Below are positions 44,117-55,834 of a DNA stretch of 64,000 nucleotides, piece by piece. Under the pieces are notes generated by a model. It was not told the DNA's origin. It did not search any database and was given only the letters and a program-made list of their open reading frames with translations. Position numbers and translations under genes: made by a program. Where the stretch lies: NCBI GenBank assembly GCA_032718475.1, contig JAUCBJ010000539.1, positions 31,742-95,741 of the forward strand. Direction: 5' to 3'. The stretch is from Nemertoderma westbladi. Lineage: Eukaryota; Xenacoelomorpha; Nemertodermatida; Nemertodermatidae. Each line of letters starts with the position of its first letter. Positions within the stretch are counted from its first letter, which is position 1.

Positions 44117-44725
44117 ATTGATGAGTCTTCGCGTTGCCTCCAGTAAGTTTCACGTTCACAGCTACTAGCTTTTAGATAACTTTATATATTTTATCCGCCG
44201 AACTCAAAATTAGATTTCTTCCCAATAATTTTATCTTATTGATTCATAACTTCGGACCTGCGCAGTTGTGTAAAAAAATTATACTAAAATACAAAATGTA
44301 GGACAACTAATTCTGGATTCAAATATTATATATTGATTTGTCGCAAATGACGTTCAATGTAAAATTAATTATCTAATAACGTCGACCTTAGTCTAAGGCT
44401 ACAATTAATTTTGAAAATATTTAATAATTATTATAAAAACGAAAAACACAATACATTGAAAATTTTACAAATATTAAATTATCAATAACAGCACTACCAA
44501 TTAAATAATAATTATTAAAAATCGAAACTGGGAAAGAGCAGTTTACTCTGCTAAAGGAATATATAAATGTTCATTATTTAAATATAAACCGCTCCGAGTT
44601 TACAAAGAAAATAAAATGTAAATTATCTGCAGTTTAAATGAATAAATATCTACATAAAATTATCTAATTAATTTACAGGATTCTTAAGAAACTTTCCCTA
44701 ACCTGTTGAGTGTTTATGTACCCAA
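44117..44725. other. No gene seen
   Basis: AT-rich filler between two non-autonomous elements. Confidence 0.45.
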
Positions 44726-44728
44726 TTA

Positions 44729-45269
44729 GGCCTGGTTTAGCGACACGCTTGCTTTCCTTGAACTTTCCACGCACTTTCAGCACACTTTGAGAGAACTCTT
44801 AACGCGCTGGGACAACTTGAAAAACGAGTTCTTAGTTCGTTGAGAGCATTAAAAGCATCGTAAAAGCGAAACTGCAGAGCGAAGCGTTATCGCTTTAGCA
44901 ACAACGCTTTGTGTAAATGTGGTTGCAGAAATATTTAAACAGCTGCGACAATGTTTGAGAAAAGCAAAAGATCAATAACAATAAACTATTAACAATACAA
45001 CTACAATAAAATACCGGTATTAATTAATCGCTAAGAAATTTGAATATATTTTATACTAGGGAATTTATGAGAAAAGTATGAAAAGTATAAAATAGCCGTA
45101 CTGATAAAATGGAACGATTTAAAGCGGAAAGTTAAACATTTCTCAACTCTGGGTTTTCAGAGCACTTTGAACGCACTCTCAACGCATTTGAAATGCGTCG
45201 TCGTTAAAGATCTAAAATGCGCTGAAAGTGCTTTGAAAGCCAAAGCAAAGCGTGTCGCTAAACCGGGTC
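44729..45269. mobile_element. MITE, 541 bp, TTA target duplication (PIF/Harbinger-like)
   Basis: The left end GGCCTGGTTTAGCGACACGC and the inverse complement of the right end GACCCGGTTTAGCGACACGC form a 20-base TIR with two mismatches; similarity continues through GCTTTSCTTT and CACTTTCAGCRCA. TTA stands at 44726-44728 and 45270-45272. A 3-bp TTA duplication is characteristic of the PIF/Harbinger superfamily. Internal GCACTTT/AAAGCG-type words recur. Non-coding. It lies 275 bases past the 3' end of the minus-strand WD40 gene. Confidence 0.85.
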
Positions 45270-45544
45270 TTAAAGTCTAGTTATTGGTATTAAAATATTA
45301 AATTATTATAACAAATTAATATATTTATATGTATTTGAATGTATTTAAAATAATAATTAAACCACCTGTATTCACTTAATTGTTAATATTTGTTAAAAAA
45401 ATAATTTATTGCGAGTTGAGCTGTTTGAATTTGCATTTTGATACAATGAGAAATAGTTATTCCAAGTAATTTACATTGGAAGTTAATATCTTCCCGCGAA
45501 AAATTTAGTATTAATTGTCAATAGGTATAATAATAACATAATAA

Positions 45545-47841
45545 TTATTGAATTAACCTATTTAATTGTTTAAACATATAAATATTGCGATCCTCACCAA
45601 CAACTACAAACTTCAATGAGTTTAAAGAACAGCTGATAGTAAAAGAATAAAGATCAGTTCTTATAGGAATTCTTTGTAAAAATTCACCTTTAACTGAAAA
45701 TAACGAAATATTTAAATCGCCTCTAATAATAATCGTATCACAATCTTTGTTTACAAAGTCCACCCATCCGACCCCCTCTACAGTGTTTATTACAGCCGTA
45801 GGTTTGTAATTAAACTTAGTAATAATAGATAATTTATTAACCCAATTAGTCGCTTCGCTAATCCAATCTAATTCCTTTATATTTAAATTTTCATTATTTA
45901 TAGGAAACTGAATTCCGTCTTTAGTATAAACTAATACAACTGAACCCTTTACTACGGCTATGTAGGAGCTGTTGGGAGAGAAAGCTAATGTGGATAAACT
46001 GAAACTTTCTAACTCAGTAACTGGGAATCCGTCGTCAGTTACTTTTACTAACCAACTGAGTAACTTATTGTTACTTAACCCATAAACAAAAATAATTCTA
46101 GAATCAGGTAAAACTATCAACCCACAACGGCCTGGGAATTTATAATCAACAACCGAATGTTTCCCAGTTAATATATCGGTAAGAACTAATTTACCGCTCT
46201 CATCTAGAGTTGCTACTGTATTGTTACAGTTTAATGCTACTAACTCCCTAATCTTAGACTCCGGATTGGGTTGTAATTCTCTAATTAAGTGCCCCGGTTT
46301 CCCTACCAAGCAACGATATAATTCCCATCGTGATTCAGATTCTTCCTGTTCCCCTAAGAATCTCCCATATCGATAATATTCTCGGAGTAACTCAGCCGAC
46401 TCTTTATAACTCCACACACTGAGTTTATCAGCCGCTTTACTAACTAAATAGTTCGATGGAGCAACAAAAACTAATTCATCTACATATTCACTAGATGTTT
46501 TTGGTAAAGTAATAAATTTATTTCCATAATAAACACAAATAATTCCGTTGTCACACCCGTAAGCGAAAACCGGTTGGTTTTCTATTCCAGTTAACGAGGA
46601 TATCCGACTCTCTCCGTCGTTATTTAGTTTAATATTCCCCTCAATATCCATTATATGGAGGGAGTCCCACGTAATCGCTGCTATGGTAACCGGTTCCGTA
46701 TCTAGAACTGCTCGAACCCCGTCGTATCTGGTTAGTTTACCACCGCTGGACGATTCTGTACCGACGCTGTTAATGTTTAGTGTTACAGTATCGGCCCCAA
46801 CGTTACAGTAACACATAAACTTACCAGACTGCGTAACATCCGCGCGGCTGGATGTCAACTTAACCGGTCCGATTGTACCGGTTGCCATTGGGTGGGTTAG
46901 TTCTCCGGTTTTACCGACCAGTAGTTCCGCTTCCGATCGCCCCAATGGAAGTTCGGTTATTATCAGAACGCGATCCACCGCTCCGAGGTATTTAATTCCT
47001 TGGAGATGAATGTTGTATAACTCGTTGGTAAATCTCCACCCCCATATCGGCTTCCCATCCAATAAGTTAAAACATTCTACACGGAACCCCTCCAACTCAA
47101 CATTAACGTTATAACCTATAATTATTATATTGTCCGCAACCCAATCTAGACATTCTATACCAAATCGACTGAACTCAAAGACTTTAATTGGCTTTTGTAT
47201 TGAAGATAAATAAATAAAATCCCAAAGTTTAACTCCCGGAGTTGGAGTTGGGTGAGTGGAGTAGGTTATTAGATGTTTAGCTGTTGGTGAGAATGAAACT
47301 CCTATCTGGGAAGGGGAGTGGGCCTCCCAAGTTATAGTGGAGTCGGGGACCTCCGTATTGATACAACTAATAGTCCCGTTGTGGGACGAGAAACATAATA
47401 TATTTGAATCCTTAGGATGGAAGTTTATACTGTTTGTGAGTATCGGTATTTTATTGATTAAATCGTCTTCCTTTATTACCGAATGGGAATCAAAATGATC
47501 GAATATTAATTCTCCATCAGTTGAATCCCGAATATGAATAAAACCATCTAAAGTTCGGTAACATAGTCTTCTTCCATCAGCCGATAATTTTGCATCATAT
47601 AGATATAGCGATGGATTGATATTAATTTTATCTTCTGTAATAATCTTCTTCCCACAGGCAGCATCGCAAATCATTAAATTATTATTGACGTAAACTAGAA
47701 TCGTTTTTCCATCAGCAGATAACTGAATTCCATACGTCAACCGGGTCTCGTAATCCTTCAGTAACTTTATCGATAAGGTTTCATCTGTTTCATCTCTTGT
47801 TCTATTTATTGAGTTGCTGAGATCGAAATAAAGTTTATTTT
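45545..47841 (-). CDS. WD40-like beta-propeller protein, large 3' terminal exon
   Basis: On the minus strand an acceptor (TTATTTGCAG) precedes 47841 and the frame, entered with two bases of a split codon, stays open for 764 codons to the stop at 45545. Repeated blade text is visible from end to end: IQLSADGKTILVYVNNN, AKLSADGRRLCYRT, INFHPKDSNILCFSSHNGT, VSFSPTAKHLITYS, LAFSPNSSYIAVVKG and FTISCSLNSLKFVVVGED, enough for about two seven-bladed propellers. The first residues upstream of the blades (NRTRDETDETLSIKLLKDYETR) look helical. No catalytic motif, signal or membrane segment appears. Terminal WD40 arrays of this kind occur in STAND/NACHT and TEP1-like proteins, but the upstream exons that would show this are not visible. 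The frame is intact, so this is probably a live gene. Confidence 0.85.
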
Positions 47842-48139
47842 CTGCAAATAATAAAATAACAACACAAACTAATCAGATGATTATAATAAATTATAATTGA
47901 TTAATAATAAAATATTATTTACAATTTACAAATATTAATATTGTTCTACTTCTAATAGAGAGCGATATTTATAATACCGGTACGAACTGACGAATAATCT
48001 GCTATCCAATATTAATTAATATCCATGCTATAAACCTACATTTAGAACATTACAAACGAAAAGTTCGCCAGCTGGTCATTACACTCATTTACACAAGCGG
48101 GGCATTGCCTCCTGTATCCGGTTAGCATCAACAGTCAAT
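47842..48139. other. Intron start of the WD40 gene; nothing else seen
   Basis: Polypyrimidine-type acceptor tract next to 47841, then AT-rich sequence. Confidence 0.4.
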
Positions 48140-48604
48140 ATGAGTTCCGTTTCCATAGCAACCGCTCACAAACTCTGGGTCCTTGTGGTCTTTCCGGCCA
48201 CCACATACGGTTGCTCGATTTTCCACGATTTCTCCAGAGCGCAGCTTTTGCAGCTCCCCCACGTGATCAAAGTCCGCGGATTCTACTATAAACTTTGGTG
48301 CGGTCTAAGTAAATTCGCGTCAACAACCAATATACTTGAGGCGGTTGACAATGGAGACAACTCCAGTATCAACCTCAAATATTTATCGGGCCAGCGGCGG
48401 AGGGTGGGAGCGCAGTTCCTTTCCAACGGCTTCCATCACAAACTCTGCAGCTCAACAAGATGCTGGCGGCCCACCCCTGCATGTATTTGCCGCCTATGCA
48501 GCGGTCAGGCGTCCACTGCCGCCCATGCGATGGGCTGCAATGGGCTGACCAACGTGGCTCGCCCCACAACCCTCAGCCTCGCATTCCACCTTCAGCAAAT
48601 ATAA
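48140..48604 (+). pseudogene. LINE 3' fragment with terminal CCHC motif
   Basis: The open frame ends with SNGFHHKLCSSTRCW, then CICRLCSGQ...AHAMGC, a C-x2-C-x8-H-x4-C arrangement. It parallels the end of the LINE at 55835-57070 (GFHHLVC, CHCRYC...RYHALSC). Only the last RT-linker and zinc motif survive, lying in antisense within the WD40 gene's intron. Confidence 0.65.
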
Positions 48605-49262
48605 ATATTACAATACCCGATTTTATTTAAATAATAACCCCCTATTTTATATCTATTTTATTTACTTTTACTATAATGTGATTCCTATTACTGTATTAAT
48701 TTTTATAAACTACTTATTTTACTTATCCGTTGGATAAATTAAATGCCTTTATATCATAAACCTACATTCTGACATTACAGCTACCGCGCTACCTGTACAA
48801 GTCCCAATCCCAATAAACATTAACTTGGTCATTTTGGCGGCCAAAACGACCAAAATGGCCAAATATAAATTGCGGCATTCATGAAAGGAACTTCTGAGGC
48901 AAGTTGGCTTGTCAATCACAGCCAGTGAATAGAGGCTGAGTGTAAGTTAAGCCCAGGAAGTTGGCAGATAGAAAACCGCACTGGGGGTAGACCATTGCCA
49001 TTGGTTAGCTGTATGCTATTGTAATACAAAGAGAGCGGCAGGATAAAGAGAAATGCCGACCTCACTAATAATGGGCTGGTCCCACAGGTCACTTTAAGGT
49101 AGGTGGTACAGTAGGTAACTACAGTTTACATGTTCAAGGGCGCCAGTCCCTAGTCGCTAGCCCATAGTCTGTCATGGAGTTCCTGTAGTAGTTTCAGACG
49201 CTTTCACTCAGTATCCCAATAGGCTAATAGGCTATCACTAATAGGCTTTAAATCATCAGCAG
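48605..49262. other. No gene seen
   Basis: Contains GGCCAAAACGACCAAAATGG, which recurs in shifted form at 53785-53850 (GGTCATTTTGGCC); otherwise unassigned. Confidence 0.45.
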
Positions 49263-49876
49263 TAGCATGGTTCCACTCGTATTTGGAGAATATAAAACAG
49301 GTTGTCTGTGTTGGGGGGGTATGTTCGAGTGAAGCGATAGTAGATACAGGAGTACCACAAGGAGGTCTATTGGCAGTTTTGCTCTTCTTAATATATGGAA
49401 ACGACATAAATATGGCCATCAACCCGGCTACATGCTTCTCTGGATCAAATCTACAGTCATTGAGACCCAAAGATGAACTCCATAGCGTAAACCTAGAACC
49501 CCAAACAGAGTCGGATGTAACTTCTACAGAACCACATACTTTGTCCCTGAAGCTAGCCGATGATGCCAACCTCATTGCCTCCCACCAAAACCCATCAGCT
49601 GTTGCAAATACGCTAGAAATTATGCTAGACAAAGTATACTCATGGGCTACTGAAAACAAATTAAGTTTGAACTTCGAAAAAACTAAAAGCATTCTTTTTG
49701 GAACTCACCAGCGACTAAACAACGCTCACCCGCTCAATATTACATGCGCTGGGATCCCTATTGAAGAAAAAAAAACTGTGAAATATTTAGAAATATTTAT
49801 TTATATAACTAAGTATTTTATATTTCGGGTGTATTTAACAGGCTCTTTTAATAACTTCTTCAACGAATGGCCTTAA
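49263..49876 (+). pseudogene. LINE reverse-transcriptase fragment (jockey/CR1-like)
   Basis: The frame opens with WFHSYLENIKQVV, continues GVPQGGLLAVLLFLIYGNDI (motif before the catalytic box), a long insert, then LADDANLIASHQNP where the usual YADD is LADD, and LSLNFEKTKSILFG, YLE. No 5' or 3' ends are seen. Part of the RT palm only; inactive. Confidence 0.8.
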
Positions 49877-50118
49877 TGAACAGCCGTCTTGGATTAATAA
49901 TGTAGTAACTGTATAGTACTGTATGTAAGAACCTTATTCAGAACCTTATTCAGAACCTTATTCTATTTTATCTCCATTAACATATTTATATTTTAATGTA
50001 CGTCCTTTTACTGTGTATTTCCCTACACATTTCGGGTAATAATTTCGTTAATATTTTGATTGTTGCTGGGAATGGATAATTAAATTCGTACAGTAAGTAC
50101 GAATTTAAATCGTTCATA
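49877..50118. other. No gene seen
   Basis: Short CAGAACCTTATT direct repeats at 49938-49965; otherwise AT-rich. Confidence 0.4.
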
Positions 50119-50350
50119 ATTAATCTATTGTAATTTTTATTTAAATCCGTGTAATCTAGTAATCTGTGTAATCTAGTAATCCGTGTAATCTGTATCATAA
50201 TTAATCTATTGTAATTTTTATTTAAATCCGTGTAATCTAGTAATCTAGTAATCTGTGTAATGTAGTAATCCGTGTAATCTAGTAATCCGTGTAATCTGTA
50301 TCATAATTAATCTATTGTAATTTTTATTTAAATCCGTGTAATCTAGTAGG
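50119..50350. repeat. Tandem repeat, three units of about 85-105 bp with nested 16-bp units
   Basis: ATTAATCTATTGTAATTTTT begins each large unit (50119, 50204, 50309); each continues into a variable number of CCGTGTAATCTAGTAAT units. Non-coding. Confidence 0.85.
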
Positions 50351-50859
50351 TACGAATTCAAACCGAATCTAACTCATTTATTTTATTTCGTATGTAACTT
50401 CGTGTAATCTTTATATCGATGATTGTGTATTTCTGATACTCTGCGATGCCAATCAATACCACACATAGACCACACTACAATCCCCCACAGCTCTATACTA
50501 AATGTTATATTACTCCGACCACTCCCCTCGAACACATTCCTACTCCATTTTACACACGCCTACTAACCACACATTTACCACTACCGACAGACAATTACCA
50601 CACCGACCATACCGATAACCTCCTCGCCTTAAGGGGACCCCCATGAAAACGAGACCATGTCTCTTGGGGCTATCCCCGACATCATCTAGACTCACACTCA
50701 CCATAACTACTGTATAATGGATTATCTTGTTATCTTGTTCCTTCCGGTAATGTTTAATTATGCAGATTTACTTTACTTATTTGATGTCAATTAAAAAATT
50801 TCAATTTCAATTTCATCCTAGTGTCCAGGAAGTTGGGAGTTGAGTGTGGGTGGGTGGAT
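50351..50859. other. No gene seen
   Basis: A C/A-rich open stretch at 50446-50646 reads as low-complexity Pro/Thr/His text in a C-rich strand and is not believed to be a gene. Confidence 0.4.
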
Positions 50860-51315
50860 TGGTGGCCCCCACGCAACACCGCAGTGTCGGGTGACTACAA
50901 AACAAAGACCAACGACCCAAATAATAAAGACCTGTACAAATACAAAACACATGTGTTAACTTTCGTATATTGTTTTTGTTCCCCAACACGCAACACGCCT
51001 CTGTAACCTGCTTCTTTACTAACCTGCTCCTTTAAATGGCAATGTGACCTCACTCTCTCTGGCAATGGGACCTAAAGCTCTTTGGAACCTAACGCTCTTT
51101 GGGACGTAACGCGACTTTACCTCTTTGTTTTGTACAGGTCACAATGAGCGTTATGTACCATTGCTATTTAATGGAGCAGGTTAGTAAAGGAGCAAGTTAC
51201 AGAGGCGTGACGGGGGATTCAAAACAATTAACGAAAGTTAACACATGTAACAAGATTATGCAGGTCGTTATAATTGGGTCTTTGTTTTGTAGTCACCCCG
51301 CAGTGTCCGCGAATT
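50860..51315. mobile_element. Foldback/MITE element with about 150-bp inverted arms
   Basis: GCAGTGTCGGGTGACTACAA on the left is mirrored by TTGTAGTCACCCCGCAGTGT on the right; pairing continues through ACAAAGACC, CACATGTGTTAACTTTCGT/ACGAAAGTTAACACATGT and GCCTCTGTAACCTGCTTC/GAGCAAGTTACAGAGGC. The loop lies at about 51035-51165. The inner arm text GGAGCAGGTTA also resembles 13752 and 24168. Confidence 0.75.
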
Positions 51316-51531
51316 ATACATTGTAAAAAAATATTAAAAAAAATTTTTATTATAAAAAAAAATATTATTGAAATTAATTTCCGAAATTAACATCCCGAAA
51401 TTAATTTATGGACGTCCATTAATTAGTTATTTCATTACGATTCTGATGGTTGATAGATTAATTTTGGGACGTCCATATAGTTAATTTCGGGACATCCATA
51501 AATTAATTTCGGGGCGTTCAGATTATTATAC
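51316..51531. repeat. Short direct repeats of TTAATTTCGGGACGTCCAT type
   Basis: Four imperfect copies of an 18-20-base unit (AATTTCGGGACRTCCATAAATTA and shorter forms), in both orientations, lie between 51365 and 51525. Low-complexity A/T flanks. Confidence 0.6.
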
Positions 51532-51634
51532 ATACTCCTTCTTTAACGAAGCCCCATTCAACTCCTTTTATAAGACTGTGTACTCTATCAATGCCTCAGT
51601 GGGCGGACTCCAGTACTGCAAGGCTCAGCGCCGG
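51532..51634 (+). CDS. Isolated candidate exon of an unknown gene
   Basis: Between an AG at 51530-51531 and a good donor (CGG/GTAAGT at 51635) one frame reads through with protein-like text: SFFNEAPFNSFYKTVYSINA then GLQYCKAQRR. The two leading bases belong to a split codon. The two other frames are poorer. I do not recognise it and could not link it to the other exons; the copy of the 2-kb transposon starts 21 bases after the donor. Confidence 0.4.
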
Positions 51635-51655
51635 GTAAGTTAACAATCTGTCAAT

Positions 51656-53680
51656 GGCTCATTCCAAAGTAAAGTACGGGACATTCGTACACAATTTTGA
51701 ACTTTGATTGCCTGTACAATGTTATCCACAGCACATATGTGCACAAAATTGTGCTTGGATTAAACTTTCGAATATCAGCTTTGATCTCGCGAAGCTTATG
51801 GCGGGACTTAGTCACTTTTGAGAAAACGCCAGCTTGTCCAATTAAGGTAAAGTACGGATTCGTACGAAATGGTTTTTTTTATTTTATGATTTCAATTCTA
51901 AAATTTAGCGAATTGTGCGCAGGTATGGTGTTGAGTTGATGTTTAGGATAAAGTTGTATTATTAAACTTAAATAAAAATATAAATATCAGACGAATTGCT
52001 ACATTGCTGATTTTGTTACAGTGTGGTTTGTTTGGTAAAGTATGGGACATGGATAAGTAAAGTACGGGACCTGTGCGAATTTTATGGTCAAGATGGTCTC
52101 TTACACTTAACCTAACAGTAATTTCTGGATAATTAGTGATAATAAAGTGCATCTAAGTATTTCCAACCAAGATATGGATACAAAATGTGGGGCGGCCCAC
52201 AAATTGACCCGAAGTCTTAGCATATGGGTGCCCTTGAGGAGTTGTATGTCATCTGTCTAATTTTTGATCGCTAATACTGTATATCTCGGTCATTTTTAGA
52301 TGAAATTAAACCAAACCTGGTACATATGAAGTCTGTCAAAAGTTTGGAAAGAATCTGAAGTTTAAGGAATCAAAGGTCACACATCAGACAGTCTGTCTGT
52401 TGGTACCGATAGTTTCAAAATTTTGATAAAAACCGAAATACAGTAAGTCCGCCAATCATTGATGAAAAAATATAACCAAACTTGGTACACATGTAGTCTG
52501 TAAAAAGTTTAGAAATTCTTTCCATTTTTCTGAAAATGTATCAATTACTGTACTAACCGATCTTCTTATCTGCTAAAAAACTAAATTTTTTGAAATTTGT
52601 TGTAAAGTACGGGACTTTACATGCATAAACTCAAAGATTAGTTAACTGAGGAATGATTCTGAGTTCAAATACATACTTCTATGCTTCCCCCTAATATCAC
52701 CCTAAAGCATTATAACACTCCTGCCCTCCAGGTTTCATATATTACATTAATACAGTGCACTAAATGTAATCGCCATTATAATGGTAAAGTATGGGACAAT
52801 TTTCAATTGGCCGTCATGATGTTTCTGAGGGAGTAGATTATTAAACTACAGGTAATTGTTTCTTAAGATTACGTAACACAAACGTGCTTTGCATTCCACT
52901 GGGTGATTGGGTTTAGTTAGACTACTTCTCTGTGTATAAATTAAAAATTTCACTATTTTTTGGTAAAGTATGGGACTTTACATGCATAAACCCAAAGATT
53001 TCTTGACTAAGGAATGATTCTCAGTTCAAATATAGACTCCTATTCTTACGGCCGACTATGACCTTAGAGTATTATATCACTCATGGCTTCACATATTACA
53101 TTAATACAGTGCACTTATATAATCGCAATTTTAATGGTAAAGTATGGGACAATTTTCAATTGGCCGCCATGATATTTCTGAGGGAGTGAAGATGAAACTA
53201 ATTGTATTATACGATGACGCAACGCAAACGTGCTTTGCATTCCACTGGGTGATTAGGCTGAGTTACATCTCTGTGAATAAACTAAAAATTTCACTATTTT
53301 AGGTAAACCCATACTTTACCTTAAGATTAACTTTATCGATTTCATTACAGAGGAATGAAACACTAGTGAAATTAAATGAAACCAAAAAAATTCGAAAATG
53401 GGTTTGTTTTTGATTTGGTACATGCTCAGAAATGTTAATTTATTGGTCATAGGAAGTGCCTACAGGAAACGAAACTTTTGCACACTTTTATTCACATTTT
53501 GTGCAGAGCAGGTGCATAATTTGTAATTCGACTATTTTTGATAAACCACCTGTGTTGATACAATTTTAAACACTGAATTCATGAAGTACGATAAATTTTG
53601 ACCTAAAATGAGTATAAATTCAAAGCTACATCTCATTTTTAGAAATTAGTGGGGAGGTTGACCTTTTCATGGAATGAGCC
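51656..53680. mobile_element. Non-autonomous DNA transposon, 2025 bp, 4-bp TSD, copy 2
   Basis: Same 11-bp TIR as the copy at 26314-28335 (GGCTCATTCCA...TGGAATGAGCC), flanked by CAAT at 51652-51655 and 53681-53684. The body is about 95% similar by eye, with the same GTAAAGTAYGGGAC series; near 53310 one motif is replaced by its inverse (CCCATACTTTACC). An 80-codon frame conserved between copies (51697-51939) has no family resemblance and is probably a by-product of recent identity. Confidence 0.9.
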
Positions 53681-53684
53681 CAAT

Positions 53685-54047
53685 AATAAAAATGAAAGCG
53701 AGCCGACATTTAGTCAGAGCAACCAAATGGATGGCCAAGGAGACTGAATGTCTGGACTTAGCTGATTCGAGTTAAATCGCTTCGCCAAAACGACCAAGTA
53801 GCCCATAGGAATACACTACATTTTTTGGTGATTTTGGTCATTTTGGCCACCGAGGGGGGGTTCATTTTTGAAATTTCTTTGTAATACATCTGTATCTTTG
53901 AGTCAGGGTCGTTGGAAAAACAGAGATTTCGTGACTTTTCATAAAGTTTAATGGGCAATCCAACAGAGCAAACGCCAAAACATCTCTTTCGTCCCTTTCT
54001 TGTACTGTACCCATCTCAGTATTTTCTGTGCTAAAATTGCAAATAAT
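53685..54047. other. No gene seen
   Basis: Between the transposon and a SINE; contains inverted GGCCAAAATGACC text also seen near 48830. Confidence 0.4.
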
Positions 54048-54179
54048 AACTTTTTGTTGGCACAGCTTTTGCAAAGTCGGCTATGACATCCAGATGGGAT
54101 CGAACTGGTAACCTCCGGGTTGGAAGTTTGACGCTCTAACCATTCAGCTAGCGGCCAGGTAAAAGATAGACCTGGAAAT
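54048..54179 (-). repeat. tRNA-derived SINE, family B, copy 2
   Basis: Matches 20871-21007 over its full length. Minus strand has CTGAATGGTTAGAGCGTCAA (A box), CTTCCAA loop and CCAGTTCGATCCCATCTGG (B box). Confidence 0.78.
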
Positions 54180-54195
54180 AACAATTCGATCTGGT

Positions 54196-54591
54196 AAATA
54201 AAGTGTCACAGTACGCCGATAATACAAAGTTTTTTATAATTGATGACGCTGATGTTCTAGAATTCCTCCTAGTTTTATTATAACAATTTTCTCTGGTCTC
54301 AGGCCTCGAACTAAATGAATCCAAAGCCGAAATTATCCGTATCGGCAAAACAAAGAATTCTAGAGTAAAACTATGCCCCCATCGTAAATTAAAATGGTTA
54401 GAGCCGGATTAACCCTTCAATGTCCTCGGTGTTATTATATCATCTGATACTACCAAAATAGAAAAAATGAATTTTACATGATGCATTAAAAAAGTTAAGA
54501 TGACAATAAATTTATGGAGAAAGCATAAGCTGACACTTTTAGGTAGAGCTACCATCATTAAATCACTCATACTGCCAAAATTTATGTATAG
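54196..54591 (+). pseudogene. LINE fragment (L1/Tx1-like), target of a later LINE
   Basis: Plus-strand text QYADNTKFFIIDD (catalytic YADD changed to YADN), SGLELNESKAEIIRIGK, then NVLGVIIS and LLGRATIIKSLILPKFMYSY, with several stops. The pattern is that of L1/Tx1-type RT thumb regions. It is cut at 54591 by the TAG tail of the LINE at 54592. Confidence 0.78.
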
Positions 54592-55665
54592 CTACTACTA
54601 GGATCGGCATGCTGCATTGCAGCTGCATTTTTAAGAATGCTGTGCCGGCTTGTCAACAAAATTGCACCGCCACAACTCCCTATCACCCATGACATTTGCT
54701 AGATCATCCGCATCTCCAAGGCCAGTCTCCTTTAAGATGCGTCTCAAGAAAGTCATGGGCTGTCCACCATGCTTATTCACTCCATGAGACTGCCAAAGTA
54801 CAAGATTATGCACTGGCTGGTCCTCACGGCGAAAGCAATGTCCTGCAACAGCGGAGGCGATTTTGCTCTAGTGTCAAGCTTGGGGGAACCAATGAGACAC
54901 CTCCAATGTTATATAGTGTCTGGTTGGAAATGTGTGCATTGTACTTGACACAATGAACCCGGCGTAGCATTCTTGTGAATGTGCCATCCAGAGATTTGGT
55001 GTCCTCAGCAGTTAGAGCCCAGCATGGACTCCCATAGAGGAGTACTGGAACTACTGCTGCTCTAAATAACCGGACCTTAAGTTTCCGATTAATACTCGGT
55101 GACTTCCAAATCCTGGAAAGCCTATTCAAGGCTGCCCATGCCTTTCCCTTACGTATTCGAAGGTCCTCACCTGAATTCCGGATACATGATCCCAGGTAAC
55201 AGAAGTCATCCACATGCTCAAGCATACCATCTTTTGAGCTTATGCTCATCCGATCAGAGACTTGCTGAGGACTTTCAAAGTTAACTGTCAAAATTTTGGT
55301 CTTTCTGGAGTTAATAAAAAGACCAACACTAGAAGCAGCATGTTCTAATGAGCTGAGGAGCCGTTGGGCTCCCTCTAGTGATTCTAAGAGTACTCCTAAG
55401 TCATCAGCAAAGACTAGATCAGTTAGGTACTTGGCAGGATTTCCTCAACTTCTGGAGCCAGTAGGTGGAGTTATCATCACCCCATCATCATTATAATGAT
55501 CTAAGGACATGCGTAGAACATAGTCAACCACAATAATGAACAAGAATGGTGCAAGTGTGTCTCCCTGGAGGACGCCCCATAACACTTCAAATGGTTCTGT
55601 GTCACCGTCAACAGTAGACACAAATGTTGTCGAACCATCGTATACTGATCTTAGATCTGACTGAT
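54592..55665 (-). mobile_element. 5'-truncated LINE, sister of the copy at 33514-34800
   Basis: Near identical to 33514-34700, including the CTACTACTA (TAG tail) start and GCAGCTGCAATGCAGC 3' text. The RT frame is broken by a one-base insertion near 54846 and other changes: LVLWQSHG, RLRC, and the DLRIRKGKAWAALNRLSR part are in separate frames, and FADD reads VFADDLG. The 5' end near 55655 has scrambled text (CTTAGATCTGACTGATTG). Inserted in an older L1/Tx1-like fragment. Confidence 0.88.
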
Positions 55666-55834
55666 TGTTGCAAAGGCTGCCTGGGGGTACATGTTGTGAC
55701 AGGAGAAACAGTTAAGATTATTTTTTCGATTCCGTTATTCAGTACTGAGTAATAAATAGCCTTTCAAATAAATGTAAATATCGAATAATTTATCGAATTA
55801 TTGAAATATAATTCATCTTATACCCAATTTTCAA

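Noticed and set aside
50446-50646. Small Pro/Thr/His-rich protein
   Set aside because: Composition follows from a C- and A-rich strand; no start context, homologue or splice support.
51697-51939. 80-codon frame conserved with 26355-26597
   Set aside because: It lies in two recent copies of the same non-coding transposon; no domain and conservation is no higher than the flanks.
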